A model generated the notes under the pieces. It saw only the letters and a list, made by a program, of their open reading frames with translations, was not told the DNA's origin and ran no database searches. A stretch of 64,000 nt of DNA, from NCBI RefSeq assembly GCF_900105595.1, contig NZ_LT629784.1, forward strand, positions 2,418,001-2,482,000, written 5' to 3'. This document shows, in pieces, positions 50,445-59,478 of the stretch; positions within the stretch are counted from its first letter, which is position 1, and every line of letters starts with the position of its first letter. Source of the DNA: Stappia sp. ES.058. Its GTDB lineage: Bacteria > Pseudomonadota > Alphaproteobacteria > Rhizobiales > Stappiaceae. The position numbers and the translations under genes are program-made.

Positions 50445-50497
50445 TGCAACAGGTCTTTCAAACCGCGCGGATGCCGCGACACGGCGACGCATTCGCC

Positions 50498-50944
50498 TCA
50501 GGCAGCGTCGGAACCGCGCTTCTCGTCGATCTTGTCGAGGGCATCGACCACCGCGTCGAACGTCAGCATCGTGGAGGCGTGGCGGGCCTTGTACTCGCGC
50601 ACCGGCTCCAGATACGCGCATTCGGCGAACCGGCCCTCTGGCGGCGGGCCGCCCTCTTTCAGCATCGCCCGCATGCGCTGGCGCAGATCCCGCAATTCCG
50701 CGGCGCTCGCCCCGATGATGTTGCGCGCCATGATCGCGGACGACGCCTGTCCGAGCGCACACGCTTTGACCTCGTGAGCAAAATCCGTCACAACATCATT
50801 ATGCACTTTTAAGTGGACATTGACTGTCGATCCACACAACTTAGAGTGAGCCTTCGCAGAGGCGTCAGGCGCGTCGAGATGACCGATACGGGGGATATTT
50901 CCAGCCAATTCGAGGATTTTGCTGTTGTAGACATCGTCAAGCAT
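50498..50944 (-). CDS. NifU/IscU-like iron-sulfur cluster assembly scaffold
   Basis: 148 residues. Cysteines that hold the nascent cluster are found in SKLCGSTVNVHL, EVKACALGQASSAI and GRFAECAYLEP, with the conserved Asp upstream. The C-terminal KARHASTMLTFDAVVDALD segment is typical of the Rhizobiales form. ATG 50944 (MLDDVYNSKILELAGNIP) follows GAGG and matches relatives; ATG 50995, with AAGGGGA close by, would add 17 residues. It lies in a yidD-scaffold/folE-hisI neighbourhood common in Rhizobiales. Confidence 0.88.
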   Translation of the reverse strand: MLDDVYNSKILELAGNIPRIGHLDAPDASAKAHSKLCGSTVNVHLKVHNDVVTDFAHEVKACALGQASSAIMARNIIGASAAELRDLRQRMRAMLKEGGPPPEGRFAECAYLEPVREYKARHASTMLTFDAVVDALDKIDEKRGSDAA

Positions 50945-51226
50945 ACGGGCCTCTTCAAGAAAGCGTGATTCCGGCGTTCCAGCTTCACAGCTCATGCTTC
51001 CCCTTATATAGGGAGCATCGCGCGAAAGAAACGGGCGCCCTTGCCGTCAGGCCCGACCTTTGTTGCGGCGTGGAACCGATGAGGAGTGGAACCGACTGCC
51101 GCAATTCAACCAGATTGCCGTGCGATTTCGCCGCGAAGGGATTGCCACACCTTGTGATTCATGTGGTCCGAAGCATCGGGGTCAGCGTATTTGATGCGTA
51201 AGAGAATACAAACGGGGGAGCCCGCA
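50945..51226. other. Divergent region between the NifU-like gene and folE
   Basis: 282 bases with no credible gene. It must hold promoters in both directions. An AT-rich tract (near 51000-51020, CCTTATATAGGG) looks like a -10 element region for the minus-strand gene. Nothing else recognised. Confidence 0.35.
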
Positions 51227-51862
51227 ATGGATGCCATTTTGAACCCGGTCGCGCAGCGCGACGACAGCACCGAGTCCCCGCTTGCACGCCCCACACGCGA
51301 GCAAGCGGAAGCCGCCGTGCGGACGCTGCTTGCCTGGGCAGGCGACGATCCGACGCGTGAAGGCGTGCTCGACACGCCAAAGCGCGTGGCGAAGGCGTAT
51401 CAGGAGATCTTCTCCGGTTACGATCAGGATCCCGCCGAACACCTGAAGCGCACCTTCGAGGACGTCGGTGGCTACGACGACATCGTGCTGGTGCGCGGAA
51501 TTCCGTTCTTTTCGCATTGCGAGCACCACATGCTGCCGTTTGTCGGCGAGGCGCATGTCGCCTATTACCCGTCTGAAGGCGTTGTCGGCCTGTCGAAGAT
51601 CGCGCGCGTGGTGGATATCTTCGCAAAGCGCCTGCAGACGCAGGAAAATCTCACCGCACAGATCACCGAAGCCATGGACACCCACCTTGCCCCGCGCGGC
51701 ATAGCGGTTATGCTTGAGGCTGAGCACCAGTGCATGACCATGCGCGGCGTGCAGAAGCGCGGCGTCTCGACGATCACGACGCAGTTCACAGGCGTCTTCC
51801 GGGACGACCCGACAGAGCAGGTTCGTTTCATGAGCCTGATCCGGGACGCAAGGCGCGGCTGA
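51227..51862 (+). CDS. folE: GTP cyclohydrolase I
   Basis: 211 residues. It converts GTP to 7,8-dihydroneopterin triphosphate, the first step to folate. The zinc and catalytic motifs are complete: [40 protein letters not shown], and [21 protein letters not shown]. Zinc-dependent type IA. ATG 51227 follows a GGGGGAG site. hisI follows after 44 bp in the same direction. Confidence 0.96.
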   Translation: MDAILNPVAQRDDSTESPLARPTREQAEAAVRTLLAWAGDDPTREGVLDTPKRVAKAYQEIFSGYDQDPAEHLKRTFEDVGGYDDIVLVRGIPFFSHCEHHMLPFVGEAHVAYYPSEGVVGLSKIARVVDIFAKRLQTQENLTAQITEAMDTHLAPRGIAVMLEAEHQCMTMRGVQKRGVSTITTQFTGVFRDDPTEQVRFMSLIRDARRG

Positions 51863-51906
51863 CCTGCGATACGAGCGACACAAACGCGCGCAACGAATGG
51901 ACGGAC

Positions 51907-52365
51907 ATGAGCGACACGACCTTCGCTGCGCGCGGCGACAAGACGGACATCGAGACAGGTACGGAATTCCAGCCCAAATTCGACGCGGACGGCCTGATCG
52001 CCTGCGTCGTCACGGATGCCGATGACGGCTGCGTGCTGATGGTTGGATACATGAATGCGGAGGCCCTCGCCCGCACGCTTGAAACCGGCGAAGCCTGGTA
52101 CTGGAGCCGGTCCCGCCAAAATTTCTGGAAAAAGGGCGAAACTTCCGGTCAGGTTCAACAGGTTGTCGAGCTTCTGACCGACTGCGACCAGGACGCGCTC
52201 GTCCTCAAGGTCAGGGTGGCGGGCAATGGCGCCACCTGCCACGTCGGATACCGGTCTTGCTTCTATCGCCGGCTTTCGAAGACGCAGGACGGGTCAGTCC
52301 GGCTGGAATCGACGGGCGATGCGCGGGTCTATGATCCCGATGTCGTCTATGGCCGGAAGAGCTAG
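51907..52365 (+). CDS. hisI: Phosphoribosyl-AMP cyclohydrolase
   Basis: 152 residues, the third step of histidine synthesis. The signature [52 protein letters not shown] and [13 protein letters not shown] contains the Asp and Cys ligands of Mg and Zn. It is a stand-alone HisI, not fused to HisE. It is unlinked to other his genes and probably co-transcribed with folE. Confidence 0.95.
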   Translation: MSDTTFAARGDKTDIETGTEFQPKFDADGLIACVVTDADDGCVLMVGYMNAEALARTLETGEAWYWSRSRQNFWKKGETSGQVQQVVELLTDCDQDALVLKVRVAGNGATCHVGYRSCFYRRLSKTQDGSVRLESTGDARVYDPDVVYGRKS

Positions 52366-52696
52366 GAAAGACCTGCCGTCTCGCGCTCGCGGCCCTCGCG
52401 GCCTGACTGCACACGCTCCTCCGCGCGCTGCGGCCGGAACGGGTGCGCCGGGACCCGTTGCCCGTTGTTCCCTGAAATTGCGTGAGGCGCGACCTTCGGC
52501 GCGGGCCTGCGTCCTCAGGCGGCGCGAGTGACGGGAACGGTCCACCAGGGATCCCCGGTCTGCCGGCGTCTCGCCGGCTCCCGGGACGAAAAGCGGCACG
52601 CACATCTGCGCGTGCCGGGTCTCGGCCCCGCCGTGTCTCGTCATCTCAACGCACACGTCACATCAAAGGGTGTTGCGCCGGTGCTTCACAGACCCC
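52366..52696. other. Gene-free stretch between hisI and the CBS-domain gene
   Basis: About 330 bases between converging genes. It contains the terminator at 52589-52617 and another inverted repeat, gccggcg/cgccggc (near 52562-52577). Open frames here have no recognisable protein features. Confidence 0.4.
52589..52617 (-). terminator. Terminator after the CBS-domain gene
   Basis: cggcacgc (52594-52601) and gcgtgccg (52610-52617) with an 8-base loop, followed on the minus strand by CTTTTCG. It lies about 80 bases past the stop codon of the gene at 52697. The T run is short. Confidence 0.55.
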
Positions 52697-53128
52697 TCAG
52701 GTCATGGCTATGTAATTGCGCATGTCCTCTGCCTCGCGCTCGATCTGCGCCATGCGGTGCTTCACCGCGTCGCCGATCGAGATCAGTCCGGCGAGTTTGC
52801 CGTCCTGAACCACAGGCACATGGCGAAAGCGGCCGCCCGTCATCCGCGCCATGACCGAGTTCACGGTCTCCTGCACCTCGCAGGTAACCACCGATGACGT
52901 CATGAAATCGGAAACCGGCCGGTCGAGGGCATTCACCCCGTCCTGCGAAATCACCCGCACCACATCGCGCTCGGAGATAATCCCCTCGATCCCGCCGCCC
53001 TCGGCGGTGATCACGATTGCACCGATACGGCGTGTTCCCAATATCGAACAGATCTCGCGCATGCTCGTACCGGCGCGTTCCGTCACCACGTCCCGGCCTT
53101 TCTGGTTCAAAATCGATGCGACTGTCAT
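52697..53128 (-). CDS. CBS-domain protein (two tandem CBS domains)
   Basis: 143 residues formed of two CBS motifs: TVASILNQKGRDVVTERAGT...GAIVITAEGGGIEGIISERD and DFMTSSVVTCEVQETVNSVM...HVPVVQDGKLAGLISIGDAV. A pair forms a Bateman module that usually binds an adenine nucleotide. There is no effector domain, so it acts alone or with a partner. Stand-alone proteins of this kind are common in alphaproteobacteria; the function is not known. Confidence 0.9.
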   Translation of the reverse strand: MTVASILNQKGRDVVTERAGTSMREICSILGTRRIGAIVITAEGGGIEGIISERDVVRVISQDGVNALDRPVSDFMTSSVVTCEVQETVNSVMARMTGGRFRHVPVVQDGKLAGLISIGDAVKHRMAQIEREAEDMRNYIAMT

Positions 53129-53248
53129 GCGCGCCTCCTCCCGTGAAGCCGTGTCTCGTCCCTTGCGCGCGCTTCAAAGATGCGCGCCTGTCTCATCATG
53201 ACAAATCCTGTCGGGCGTGCAATCCGCAATTCCCGGGGACCGGCGCAA

Positions 53249-54013
53249 TCAGACGCGTCGGCGGGGAACCGGATCGAACAGGGAAAACAAGGCGAAGCCG
53301 GCAACGAAACCGCCGATATGGGCCTCCCAGGCGACGCTTCCGCTCGCGCCGCCGAACGGCGTCGAGATAAGCCCGAACACAAGGTTGATCCCGAACCAGA
53401 CCGTGAGAAACATAGCAACCCGCGGATTCGCGAGTGAGTCGATGACCCCCTTGGCCGGCACCAGATAGGCCGCATTGTCGGAACGGCGGAACGTGCCGAG
53501 CGGACCGCCGTCCTGAAACACGAAACGGGTGGCGGCGGCCATTTGCCCGGATATCGCGGCCGATGCGCCGATCATCGGCACCTGCTCGCCAAAATGCAGG
53601 AGAAGATGCAAGGCCGCGCCGAAAATCGCGCAAAGCGCGGAGAGCAGCAGGAATCGCGAGTTGCCAAGTCGACGCGCGACCGCGCTGCCGAACACCGCCA
53701 TCCACAGGACGTTGACGAAGAGATGCGCCCATCCGCCATGCAGGAAGGCATAAGTCAGGAAGGTCCACACATCGGCCCCCGCCCCGCCCGGCAATTGCAC
53801 GCCCGGCAGGAAGTCGCTGGCATAGCGCGCGGGCAGAAAACCGAAGGCGATGATCAATTCGAAGGCCGCGTCGCGCGACAGGAACAGCGCGCTGACAACA
53901 TGGATGACAATCAGGATTCCCGCCAGCCACGTGACCACTGACGGCAGGTTGAAGATCGGCTCGGAGGGCGGCGGCAGTTCCGGAGCAGAGCCCCGGACAT
54001 CGGGTACGGTCAT
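53249..54013 (-). CDS. Rhomboid-family intramembrane serine protease
   Basis: 254 residues, six membrane segments. Catalytic and structural motifs are present: HLFVNVLWMAVFG (HxxxN, helix 2), GASAAISGQMAA (nucleophile Ser, helix 4) and AHIGGFVAGFALF (catalytic His, helix 6). It should cleave membrane proteins within or near the bilayer. It is divergent from the PAS-domain gene with a 420-bp gap. Confidence 0.9.
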   Translation of the reverse strand: MTVPDVRGSAPELPPPSEPIFNLPSVVTWLAGILIVIHVVSALFLSRDAAFELIIAFGFLPARYASDFLPGVQLPGGAGADVWTFLTYAFLHGGWAHLFVNVLWMAVFGSAVARRLGNSRFLLLSALCAIFGAALHLLLHFGEQVPMIGASAAISGQMAAATRFVFQDGGPLGTFRRSDNAAYLVPAKGVIDSLANPRVAMFLTVWFGINLVFGLISTPFGGASGSVAWEAHIGGFVAGFALFSLFDPVPRRRV

Positions 54014-54433
54014 TGCGGTTCCCTTGTGGCGCGATCCCGGTTGGCACAGTAAAGCTCACCGGCACGGGACACACCGCAACTTGGACCAATTGAAAAACAG
54101 ATCAAGTCACCAGAGCCCCGGACAAAAAGAAACCGCCAGGCATGCCACCGGCACACAAAGCGGTTCCAAGGGTCGATGGCGCCGCACCGTCAAAGGGGCG
54201 CCAGTGCTCGTCACGTCAGCAAAACCAACGAAACGATGTTGACGCGCCTGCGTGTCGCCGACAATCGAAAGCTTTCGTTAACCTTAATTGGACGTAAACG
54301 CGAAAGATCGAATGCGTGGCACACGGAATGCTTCGTTTCACCGCAAACGACCGATCGCACCGCCAACCGTTCCAAACAGGGACTCGAGGCGGCGGCGTGG
54401 TTCAACCGGAACCGAAACGAGGGGCCCGAGACC
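54014..54433. other. Divergent region between rhomboid and PAS-domain genes
   Basis: 420 bases without a credible gene. It contains a 12-bp palindrome CGAAAGCTTTCG (54266-54277) followed by GTTAACCTTAAT, a TTAA-rich segment that is not a proper CtrA box. It presumably holds promoters for both flanking genes. Confidence 0.35.
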
Positions 54434-55075
54434 ATGAAACACCCTGTGACGCAGCGCCTGTACGACTATTGGGACGCCCTGCGCGACGGACGCCCGGCCC
54501 CCGATCGCAGCGAGATCGAACCGGGAAGCATCCGCAGCATTCTGGGCGATACCTTCATCCTCGAGCTGGTCGACCCGCAGACCTATCGCTTTCGGCTCGC
54601 CGGCACACGCCTGTGCGCCCTGCATTGCCGCGAACTGAAAAACCGAAACATTCTGCGCGGCTGGACCGAGGAAGACCATGAGGCGCTGGCAACGCTGCTC
54701 GCGGCCATCACCGAAGACGCGGCCGCGGCCGTGGTCGGCCTGACCGGCTATACCGAACGGGGCCAGAACGTCGACATGGAAATGGTTCTGCTGCCGCTGC
54801 ATATTCCCGGAGAGGGATGCAACCGCGTTCTGGGTGCCTGTGTCGCTTTGGAACAGCCCTACTGGGCCGGTATGCATCCGATCCTGTCCCAGACCGTGAA
54901 GAGCGTCCGCCTGATATGGCCGGACGAACGTCCGGCCTTTCTGTCGACCAATACCGGCCGCACCGCACGTACCGTTCCGGCGATCGGCCGTGAAACGGAC
55001 TTCGTGCCAGGTTCGATCGCCATTGGCGGACGTCAGGTTCAGCATCTGATGGTCATCGACGGCGGAAAGAACTGA
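54434..55075 (+). CDS. PAS-domain protein (PF07310-type)
   Basis: 213 residues. The pattern RLYDYWDALRDGRPAPDRSEI, IRSILGDTFILELVDPQTYRFRLAGTRLC matches the alphaproteobacterial PAS_5 family, which has a single PAS-like domain and no output module. It probably senses a small ligand and influences motility, cell-cycle or c-di-GMP signalling; that is inference. A PilZ gene follows after 115 bp in the same direction. Start ATG 54434, with GAGGGG 9 bases before it. Confidence 0.85.
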   Translation: MKHPVTQRLYDYWDALRDGRPAPDRSEIEPGSIRSILGDTFILELVDPQTYRFRLAGTRLCALHCRELKNRNILRGWTEEDHEALATLLAAITEDAAAAVVGLTGYTERGQNVDMEMVLLPLHIPGEGCNRVLGACVALEQPYWAGMHPILSQTVKSVRLIWPDERPAFLSTNTGRTARTVPAIGRETDFVPGSIAIGGRQVQHLMVIDGGKN

Positions 55076-55190
55076 GAATGGCCTCTTCTCCACCAACAAT
55101 TACCGTCTATTAACTGTCCTTGCCTATTTTCGGGATGCAGCGCAAGCGCGGCACGCCCTGCCGTTGCGCTTCAGGGAAGGTCGACGACGG

Positions 55191-55811
55191 ATGGCGCACG
55201 CGACGGCACTTACATATCAGACGTCGGAAGCCGCCAAACGGCTCGACCGACGCCGGCATAGCCGTGTTCCGGTCAACCTTCTGGGCCGCTTCATGCTTGA
55301 GGATCGCCGGGAGTATCCCTGCCAGGTTATCGATATGTCTCCCGGCGGAGCAGCACTGGTTGCCCCGGTCAGCGCGCGCATCGGGGAGCGCGTTATCGCC
55401 TATCTCGATCACATCGGCCGCGTCGAGGGCGAGGTCGTGCGCGAAATCGAAGGCGGATTTGCGGTTCGCATCAACGCCACGGCACGCAAGCGCGACAAGC
55501 TCGCAAACGTCCTGACCTGGCTTGCCAACCGCGATATTCTCAATCTTCCGGAAGATCGCAGACACGAGCGCTTCACGCCAAAGAACCCGATCACCAAGAT
55601 CGTCTTGCCGGACGGACGCTCCTACAAGTGCAGGCTTGTCGACGTGTCCCTCTCCGGCGCGTCCCTGAAGACCGACGTCCGGCCCGAACTCGGCATCTCA
55701 ATCGATATCGGGAAGATGCGGGCGCGAATCGTGCGCCACACGGAAGACGGCATCGCCGTCGAGTTCGCGAACATCCAGAACCGCGATCTCCTTGAGCGTC
55801 ATATTTCCTGA
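55191..55811 (+). CDS. Tandem PilZ-domain protein (c-di-GMP receptor candidate)
   Basis: 206 residues with two PilZ domains. Domain 1 has DRRRHSRVPVN (RxxxR) and DMSPGGAAL; domain 2 has DRRHERFTP and DVSLSGASL. Both carry the (D/N)xSxxG motif used to bind c-di-GMP. I chose ATG 55191 (MAHATALTYQ) with GGAAGG upstream; a TTG nine codons earlier is possible. It follows a PAS-domain gene and precedes a LapG-like peptidase, which fits a c-di-GMP-controlled surface or adhesion function. Confidence 0.85.
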   Translation: MAHATALTYQTSEAAKRLDRRRHSRVPVNLLGRFMLEDRREYPCQVIDMSPGGAALVAPVSARIGERVIAYLDHIGRVEGEVVREIEGGFAVRINATARKRDKLANVLTWLANRDILNLPEDRRHERFTPKNPITKIVLPDGRSYKCRLVDVSLSGASLKTDVRPELGISIDIGKMRARIVRHTEDGIAVEFANIQNRDLLERHIS

Positions 55812-56204
55812 CGCTCTCACGCCATCGCCCGGCGTTTCCAAAAAAAAAAATTTGGATTCTGATGTCCGTCTGACGCCGAAAGCGTCGATGATCGATGCCG
55901 GTCAGCGTTTCCGGTTGCATCGCTTTCGCACACAATGACGGTCCGGCGCGAATGAGATCCGCACGCACCGCCCCCGCCACGATGCCAGGACGATCCCGTC
56001 ACATCGTGTCCCTCGCCAAGCCCTTGCGAGCTCGCCTCCCCTCTTCCAGAAACTGATATTTTTCAAACGGTTACAGGACCGCCAACCCGGCCGCATCGCC
56101 CGGAGCGGCACTCCCGCGTGCTGCAGAATCGTCACGGGCGCCTGCATTCACCCCGCCCCGACAAAGGCCACGCCTCGGACGTTGGCCAGGGAAGCCGCTA
56201 AAAT
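55812..56204. other. Gene-free stretch after the PilZ gene
   Basis: About 390 bases without a recognisable gene. It holds a run of 11 A residues (55840-55850) shortly after the PilZ stop. I see no proper terminator stem next to it. The later part leads into the AT-rich island upstream of the BTLCP gene. Confidence 0.35.
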
Positions 56205-56342
56205 TTGAATCAAAATAGAATTCAATTTGATTTTTATTATATTATAATTCTAATACACTTTGATTTTAATGTATATTTGGTTTTTATTCTGAAATCAAAG
56301 TGCCGGATGCATGATCTATCCAACCTTGGGGAAGGGATAGAC
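56205..56342. promoter_or_regulatory. AT-rich island with TTTGATT/AATCAAA repeats upstream of the BTLCP gene
   Basis: A short stretch far richer in A and T than the rest of the window. It contains four copies of TTTGATT or its complement: AATCAAA at 56208, TTTGATT at 56226, and an 11-bp inverted pair CACTTTGATTT (56256-56266) and AAATCAAAGTG (56292-56302). It could be an operator array or a target for a nucleoid silencer of the MucR/Ros type. Inference only. Confidence 0.5.
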
Positions 56343-56960
56343 ATGAAATTTAAAAGCAAAACTCTCGCAGTTTCTTTCGCATGCCTCCTCGTTGCCGCTT
56401 CATCTGCGGCAAATGGGGACTCTCCCACTGGTCGGTTCATGGAGGTCGGCGGCGCCACTCGCGCTCCGGCGGGCCATGTCGGATTTTGTGCGGAAAACCC
56501 CCGCGAATGCGTCACGGCGAACCGCGGAGCCGTCGTTGTGAAGCTGAACCAGGGGCGGTGGAAGGAACTGATCGCCGTCAATGCCGAGGTCAACCGGCAG
56601 ATAAGCCCGGTGACGGACCTCGAACTGTTCGGCGTGGAGGAATACTGGACGTTTCCAAGCGGCGGCGCTGGTGACTGCGAGGAATACGTCCTTGAAAAGC
56701 AGCGCGTGCTGCAAAAACGCGGGTGGCCGCAGAGCGCCCTTCTCATCACGGTCGTCAAGGACACCAACAATGCCGGACATGCGGTTCTCACCGTCAGAAC
56801 GGATCAGGGAGACATCATTCTCGACAATCAGATCGAGGCGGTGCTGCCCTGGTATTCAACGCCCTACAGATTTGTGAAGCGGCAGTCGTCTTCGCATCCG
56901 GCCAGATGGGCCGCGATCAGCGACCATCGGGTCAGCACCGTCGCAAGCCTTTCCAACTGA
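56343..56960 (+). CDS. LapG-like (BTLCP) transglutaminase-like cysteine peptidase
   Basis: 205 residues with a signal peptide (residues 1-27). The catalytic set of the BTLCP family is visible: Cys in AGDCEEYVLEKQRVL, His in NNAGHAVLTVRT and Asp in DIILDNQIEAV. LapG members cut large surface adhesins in the periplasm under c-di-GMP control. Here the PilZ gene lies upstream, but no LapD or adhesin gene is close. GGAAGGGATA precedes ATG 56343. A UUCG-loop terminator follows. Confidence 0.85.
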   Translation: MKFKSKTLAVSFACLLVAASSAANGDSPTGRFMEVGGATRAPAGHVGFCAENPRECVTANRGAVVVKLNQGRWKELIAVNAEVNRQISPVTDLELFGVEEYWTFPSGGAGDCEEYVLEKQRVLQKRGWPQSALLITVVKDTNNAGHAVLTVRTDQGDIILDNQIEAVLPWYSTPYRFVKRQSSSHPARWAAISDHRVSTVASLSN

Positions 56961-57026
56961 CGCACCTGACGCCCACCTTCGGCAACTCGGCCTTTCCCCC
57001 TCCCCACACCCAGTGTCGGGTTGCCG

Positions 57027-57056
57027 GGCCGGTCCTTCGGGACCGGCCATTTTTTT
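57027..57056 (+). terminator. Rho-independent terminator after the BTLCP gene
   Basis: ggccggtcc (57027-57035), TTCG loop, ggaccggcc (57040-57048), then ATTTTTTTA. The 9-bp stem with a UUCG tetraloop is very stable. The T tract overlaps the stop codon of the converging gamma-carbonic anhydrase gene. Confidence 0.9.
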
Positions 57057-57588
57057 ATTCGCTCAACCGGCTCAGCCCGGCGAGAAATCGCTGCCAGTTG
57101 CGCACGTATCCGTCCGCCGACGCGGTGATCCCGTCCGCAGCCGCCTGATCCAGTTGCCGCACCACGCGGCCAGGCATTCCCACGACCAGCGAATTGTCCG
57201 GGATTTCCTTGCCTTCCCCGATCAGCGCATTCGCGCCGATGATGCAGTTTCGCCCGATGCGCGCCCTGTTCAGGACGGTCGCGCCCATGCCGACGAGGGT
57301 GTTTTCCCCGATTGTGCACCCGTGAAGAATGGCCTTGTGACCGATGGTGCAATTGCGCCCGATCTCGAGCGGACAGTCCATGTCCGTATGAAGCACGCAT
57401 CCGTCCTGGACATTGGTGCCTTCGCCAAGCGTGATCGTCTCGTTGTCGCCCCGCAAGACGGCGCCGAACCAGACGCTGGCGTGGCGCTTCAACACCACGC
57501 TGCCGATGACGGACGCGTCGGGGGCGATCCAGAAGTCACCGGCTCCCGGCAGGTCCGGAATCCGGTCGTCGAGCTGATAAATGGCCAT
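57055..57588 (-). CDS. Gamma-carbonic anhydrase family protein
   Basis: 177 residues, left-handed beta-helix of hexapeptide repeats ([30 protein letters not shown]). The zinc-binding histidines of the Cam/CamH group can be placed at HTDMD and GHKAILHGC. It may hydrate CO2 or bind another metal; some family members lack activity. ATG 57588 is the family start ([20 protein letters not shown]). It converges with the BTLCP gene and follows the small membrane-protein gene. Confidence 0.88.
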   Translation of the reverse strand: MAIYQLDDRIPDLPGAGDFWIAPDASVIGSVVLKRHASVWFGAVLRGDNETITLGEGTNVQDGCVLHTDMDCPLEIGRNCTIGHKAILHGCTIGENTLVGMGATVLNRARIGRNCIIGANALIGEGKEIPDNSLVVGMPGRVVRQLDQAAADGITASADGYVRNWQRFLAGLSRLSE

Positions 57589-57637
57589 GTCGATCTCCCG
57601 ATCGGGAAATGGTGAACCGTTTGGCGGCCGCAAGGGC

Positions 57638-57955
57638 CTACAACAGGATCGTAAAGGCGATCTGCAGCACGAACACGCCCGAGCACAGCGACCACATGCC
57701 CGCGATCGTCGAGGACGCCACGAGCCAGCCGATGGGGCGCTGGTCGAGCCGGCGCCCGCGAATCGCATTGCGCATGATGATGAACGGACCTGCGAAAACA
57801 CACAAAAGGCAGGAGAAAACCCCCTTCACCCAAGTCTCGACGGAAATCGCGAATTTCAGGGGCTCCCCCGTCAGGAGCTGATAGAAACTGCCGAGAATCC
57901 CGGCCATCACAAACCCCGCGCAGCCAATATAGGCAGCAAGTGCCAACTCACTCAT
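57638..57955 (-). CDS. Small membrane protein (DUF6949-like)
   Basis: 105 residues with three membrane segments ([59 protein letters not shown]) and a conserved [17 protein letters not shown] loop. Similar proteins are widespread in Rhizobiales and have no known function. Its ribosome-binding site (GGGAGG) lies inside a perfect CtrA-type box at 57963-57977. Confidence 0.75.
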   Translation of the reverse strand: MSELALAAYIGCAGFVMAGILGSFYQLLTGEPLKFAISVETWVKGVFSCLLCVFAGPFIIMRNAIRGRRLDQRPIGWLVASSTIAGMWSLCSGVFVLQIAFTILL

Positions 57956-57962
57956 GCGCCCG

Positions 57963-57977
57963 TTAACCTCCCGTTAA
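57963..57977. promoter_or_regulatory. CtrA-type box overlapping the ribosome-binding site of the small membrane-protein gene
   Basis: TTAA (57963-57966), seven bases, TTAA (57974-57977). On the minus strand the spacer contains the GGGAGG ribosome-binding site and the box lies 8 bases before ATG 57955. A second near match, TTAA-N7-GTAACCAT, is at 58051-58069. Binding here could repress transcription, or mark a start site very close to the gene. Confidence 0.6.
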
Positions 57978-58182
57978 CCAAATCTCACCGAACCTTAAAC
58001 AGAAACTTCGCTTTCGTTCCAGCAATTCGCGTGCCGTTTCGATTGGCGCATTAACAGACCGGTAACCATAAGATGGCGAACACTCGGCGGCACGATCCGC
58101 GTCAGGACGGGACACACGTCCCCCGACGGGACACCGCGGCCCCGATCGCAGCCGGGGCGGGACCGGCTCGCGGAGTTCGCGC

Positions 58183-58890
58183 ATGATGCCCATGACCTTG
58201 CCGAACGGAACGGGGATGCGGGCGCGGCATTTCACGCCGATGGTGGTGGCGCTCGTCCTCGTGGGCACGGCGCTCGTCGCGAATACGGTCGGGAAGTGGA
58301 TGACCTATACGAGCCAGCCGAGCAGCTGGACGCAAAGTCCGGAGCGCGTGCCGGTGACCATTGGCGACATCGCCCGGAGCATCCCGGCCAACATGATGCG
58401 GCACTCCAATGAGCGCGCCGGAGGCGGCGAAATCGACACGCTGCATCTTGCCGTGCTGTGGCCCTCGCTTGAGGGATACTCGCAAGAAACGGCAAGAGCC
58501 TTCGCGGATCCGGGCGACCGGTCGCCGGTCCTCTCGCTGTCCCTGCGCGCCGATACAGGCGGGCTGGATACCAACGAACGCTTTGAACGGGTGTGGATGT
58601 CCCTTGCGGCCGGAGACGCGTTTCCCGGGCCGGAGGGACTGGCCCTTCTTCCCCTTGCCGGAGACGGGCTGGCGGGCACGGATTTCGTGGCCCACAGAAA
58701 CGATGGCGAGACCCTCTTTGCCGCGCGCTGCTTCACACCGCGCGACCAGGCGCTTGCGGCCAACTGCGAACGAACGATCCGCACCGGTGCCGGCCTGCTG
58801 GCGACCTACCGGTTCCGCCAGGTGCACCTTCGCGACTGGCGCAGCATGGACGGCGCTATCGCGACGCTGGTCGCCTCCTTTGCACCGTAA
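58183..58890 (+). CDS. Conserved membrane-anchored protein of unknown function
   Basis: 235 residues with one N-terminal membrane helix (HFTPMVVALVLVGTALVANTV), the rest presumably periplasmic. No catalytic motif is recognised. It shares an upstream region with the divergent membrane-protein gene at 57638. GGAG lies 7 bases before ATG 58183. I know of no named family. Confidence 0.7.
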   Translation: MMPMTLPNGTGMRARHFTPMVVALVLVGTALVANTVGKWMTYTSQPSSWTQSPERVPVTIGDIARSIPANMMRHSNERAGGGEIDTLHLAVLWPSLEGYSQETARAFADPGDRSPVLSLSLRADTGGLDTNERFERVWMSLAAGDAFPGPEGLALLPLAGDGLAGTDFVAHRNDGETLFAARCFTPRDQALAANCERTIRTGAGLLATYRFRQVHLRDWRSMDGAIATLVASFAP

Positions 58891-59000
58891 CTCGACCGCA
58901 CCGTCACTCGACGCATGCGCAATGGCGACAGCGCAGGACGGGCGCAGGCCAAGGGCGTCTTGCGCACCTCACCCGCGCCAGCGTCCCGTCGGCCGGACCT

Positions 59001-59219
59001 TCAGCCGTCTTCCTCGATATCGAACTCGAGAATGGACATCTGGAAGCTCCAGCTCAGATCGTCGTCGTCGTCATCGCGGTAGAGGACGCCGATGAACTCG
59101 TCGCCGATATAAACTTCCGCGGAATCGTCCTTGTTGGGCCTCGCCCGGACGGCAAGCTTCGGAAGTTCGAATTTCTTCTGCAGATAGGCCTCGAGCTTGC
59201 GGATTTCGTCAGGCTTCAC
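59001..59219 (-). CDS. DUF3126-family protein
   Basis: 72 residues. The core KKFELPKLAVRARPNKDDSAEVYIGDEFIGVLYRDD ends in an acidic tail (SILEFDIEEDG), matching the small acidic DUF3126 family of alphaproteobacteria. I chose GTG 59219, which has a perfect AAGGAG six bases upstream; a longer GTG start at 59249 contains that site inside the coding region. It follows cysE on the same strand. Confidence 0.8.
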   Translation of the reverse strand: MKPDEIRKLEAYLQKKFELPKLAVRARPNKDDSAEVYIGDEFIGVLYRDDDDDDLSWSFQMSILEFDIEEDG

Positions 59220-59478
59220 GGAGAGCTCCTTTGGGCTGACCGCCGCCACGCGCGGCGGTCCAGGGTGTGTCGTCGGGTCGCGATGCGCCCTGCGCCAGCA
59301 TACGTCAAGACCTGACGCGTCGGCATTTCACGGCGGTTCGACCCGGTCTGAAGCGCGCAAGCCTACACATTCGCGCCCGCGAACCAAGGGCTAACCCCGC
59401 CTTTCCCCAATCCCTCCCCGACTTCGGGGACTGCAGGTGCAATGCTGAAGGCGCGGATCGCGGGCGTACCGTCACCGG

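Noticed and set aside
52211..52656. Open frames on both strands between hisI and the CBS-domain gene
   Set aside because: Arg/Pro-rich, without start signals or family features, and overlapping the terminator at 52589-52617.
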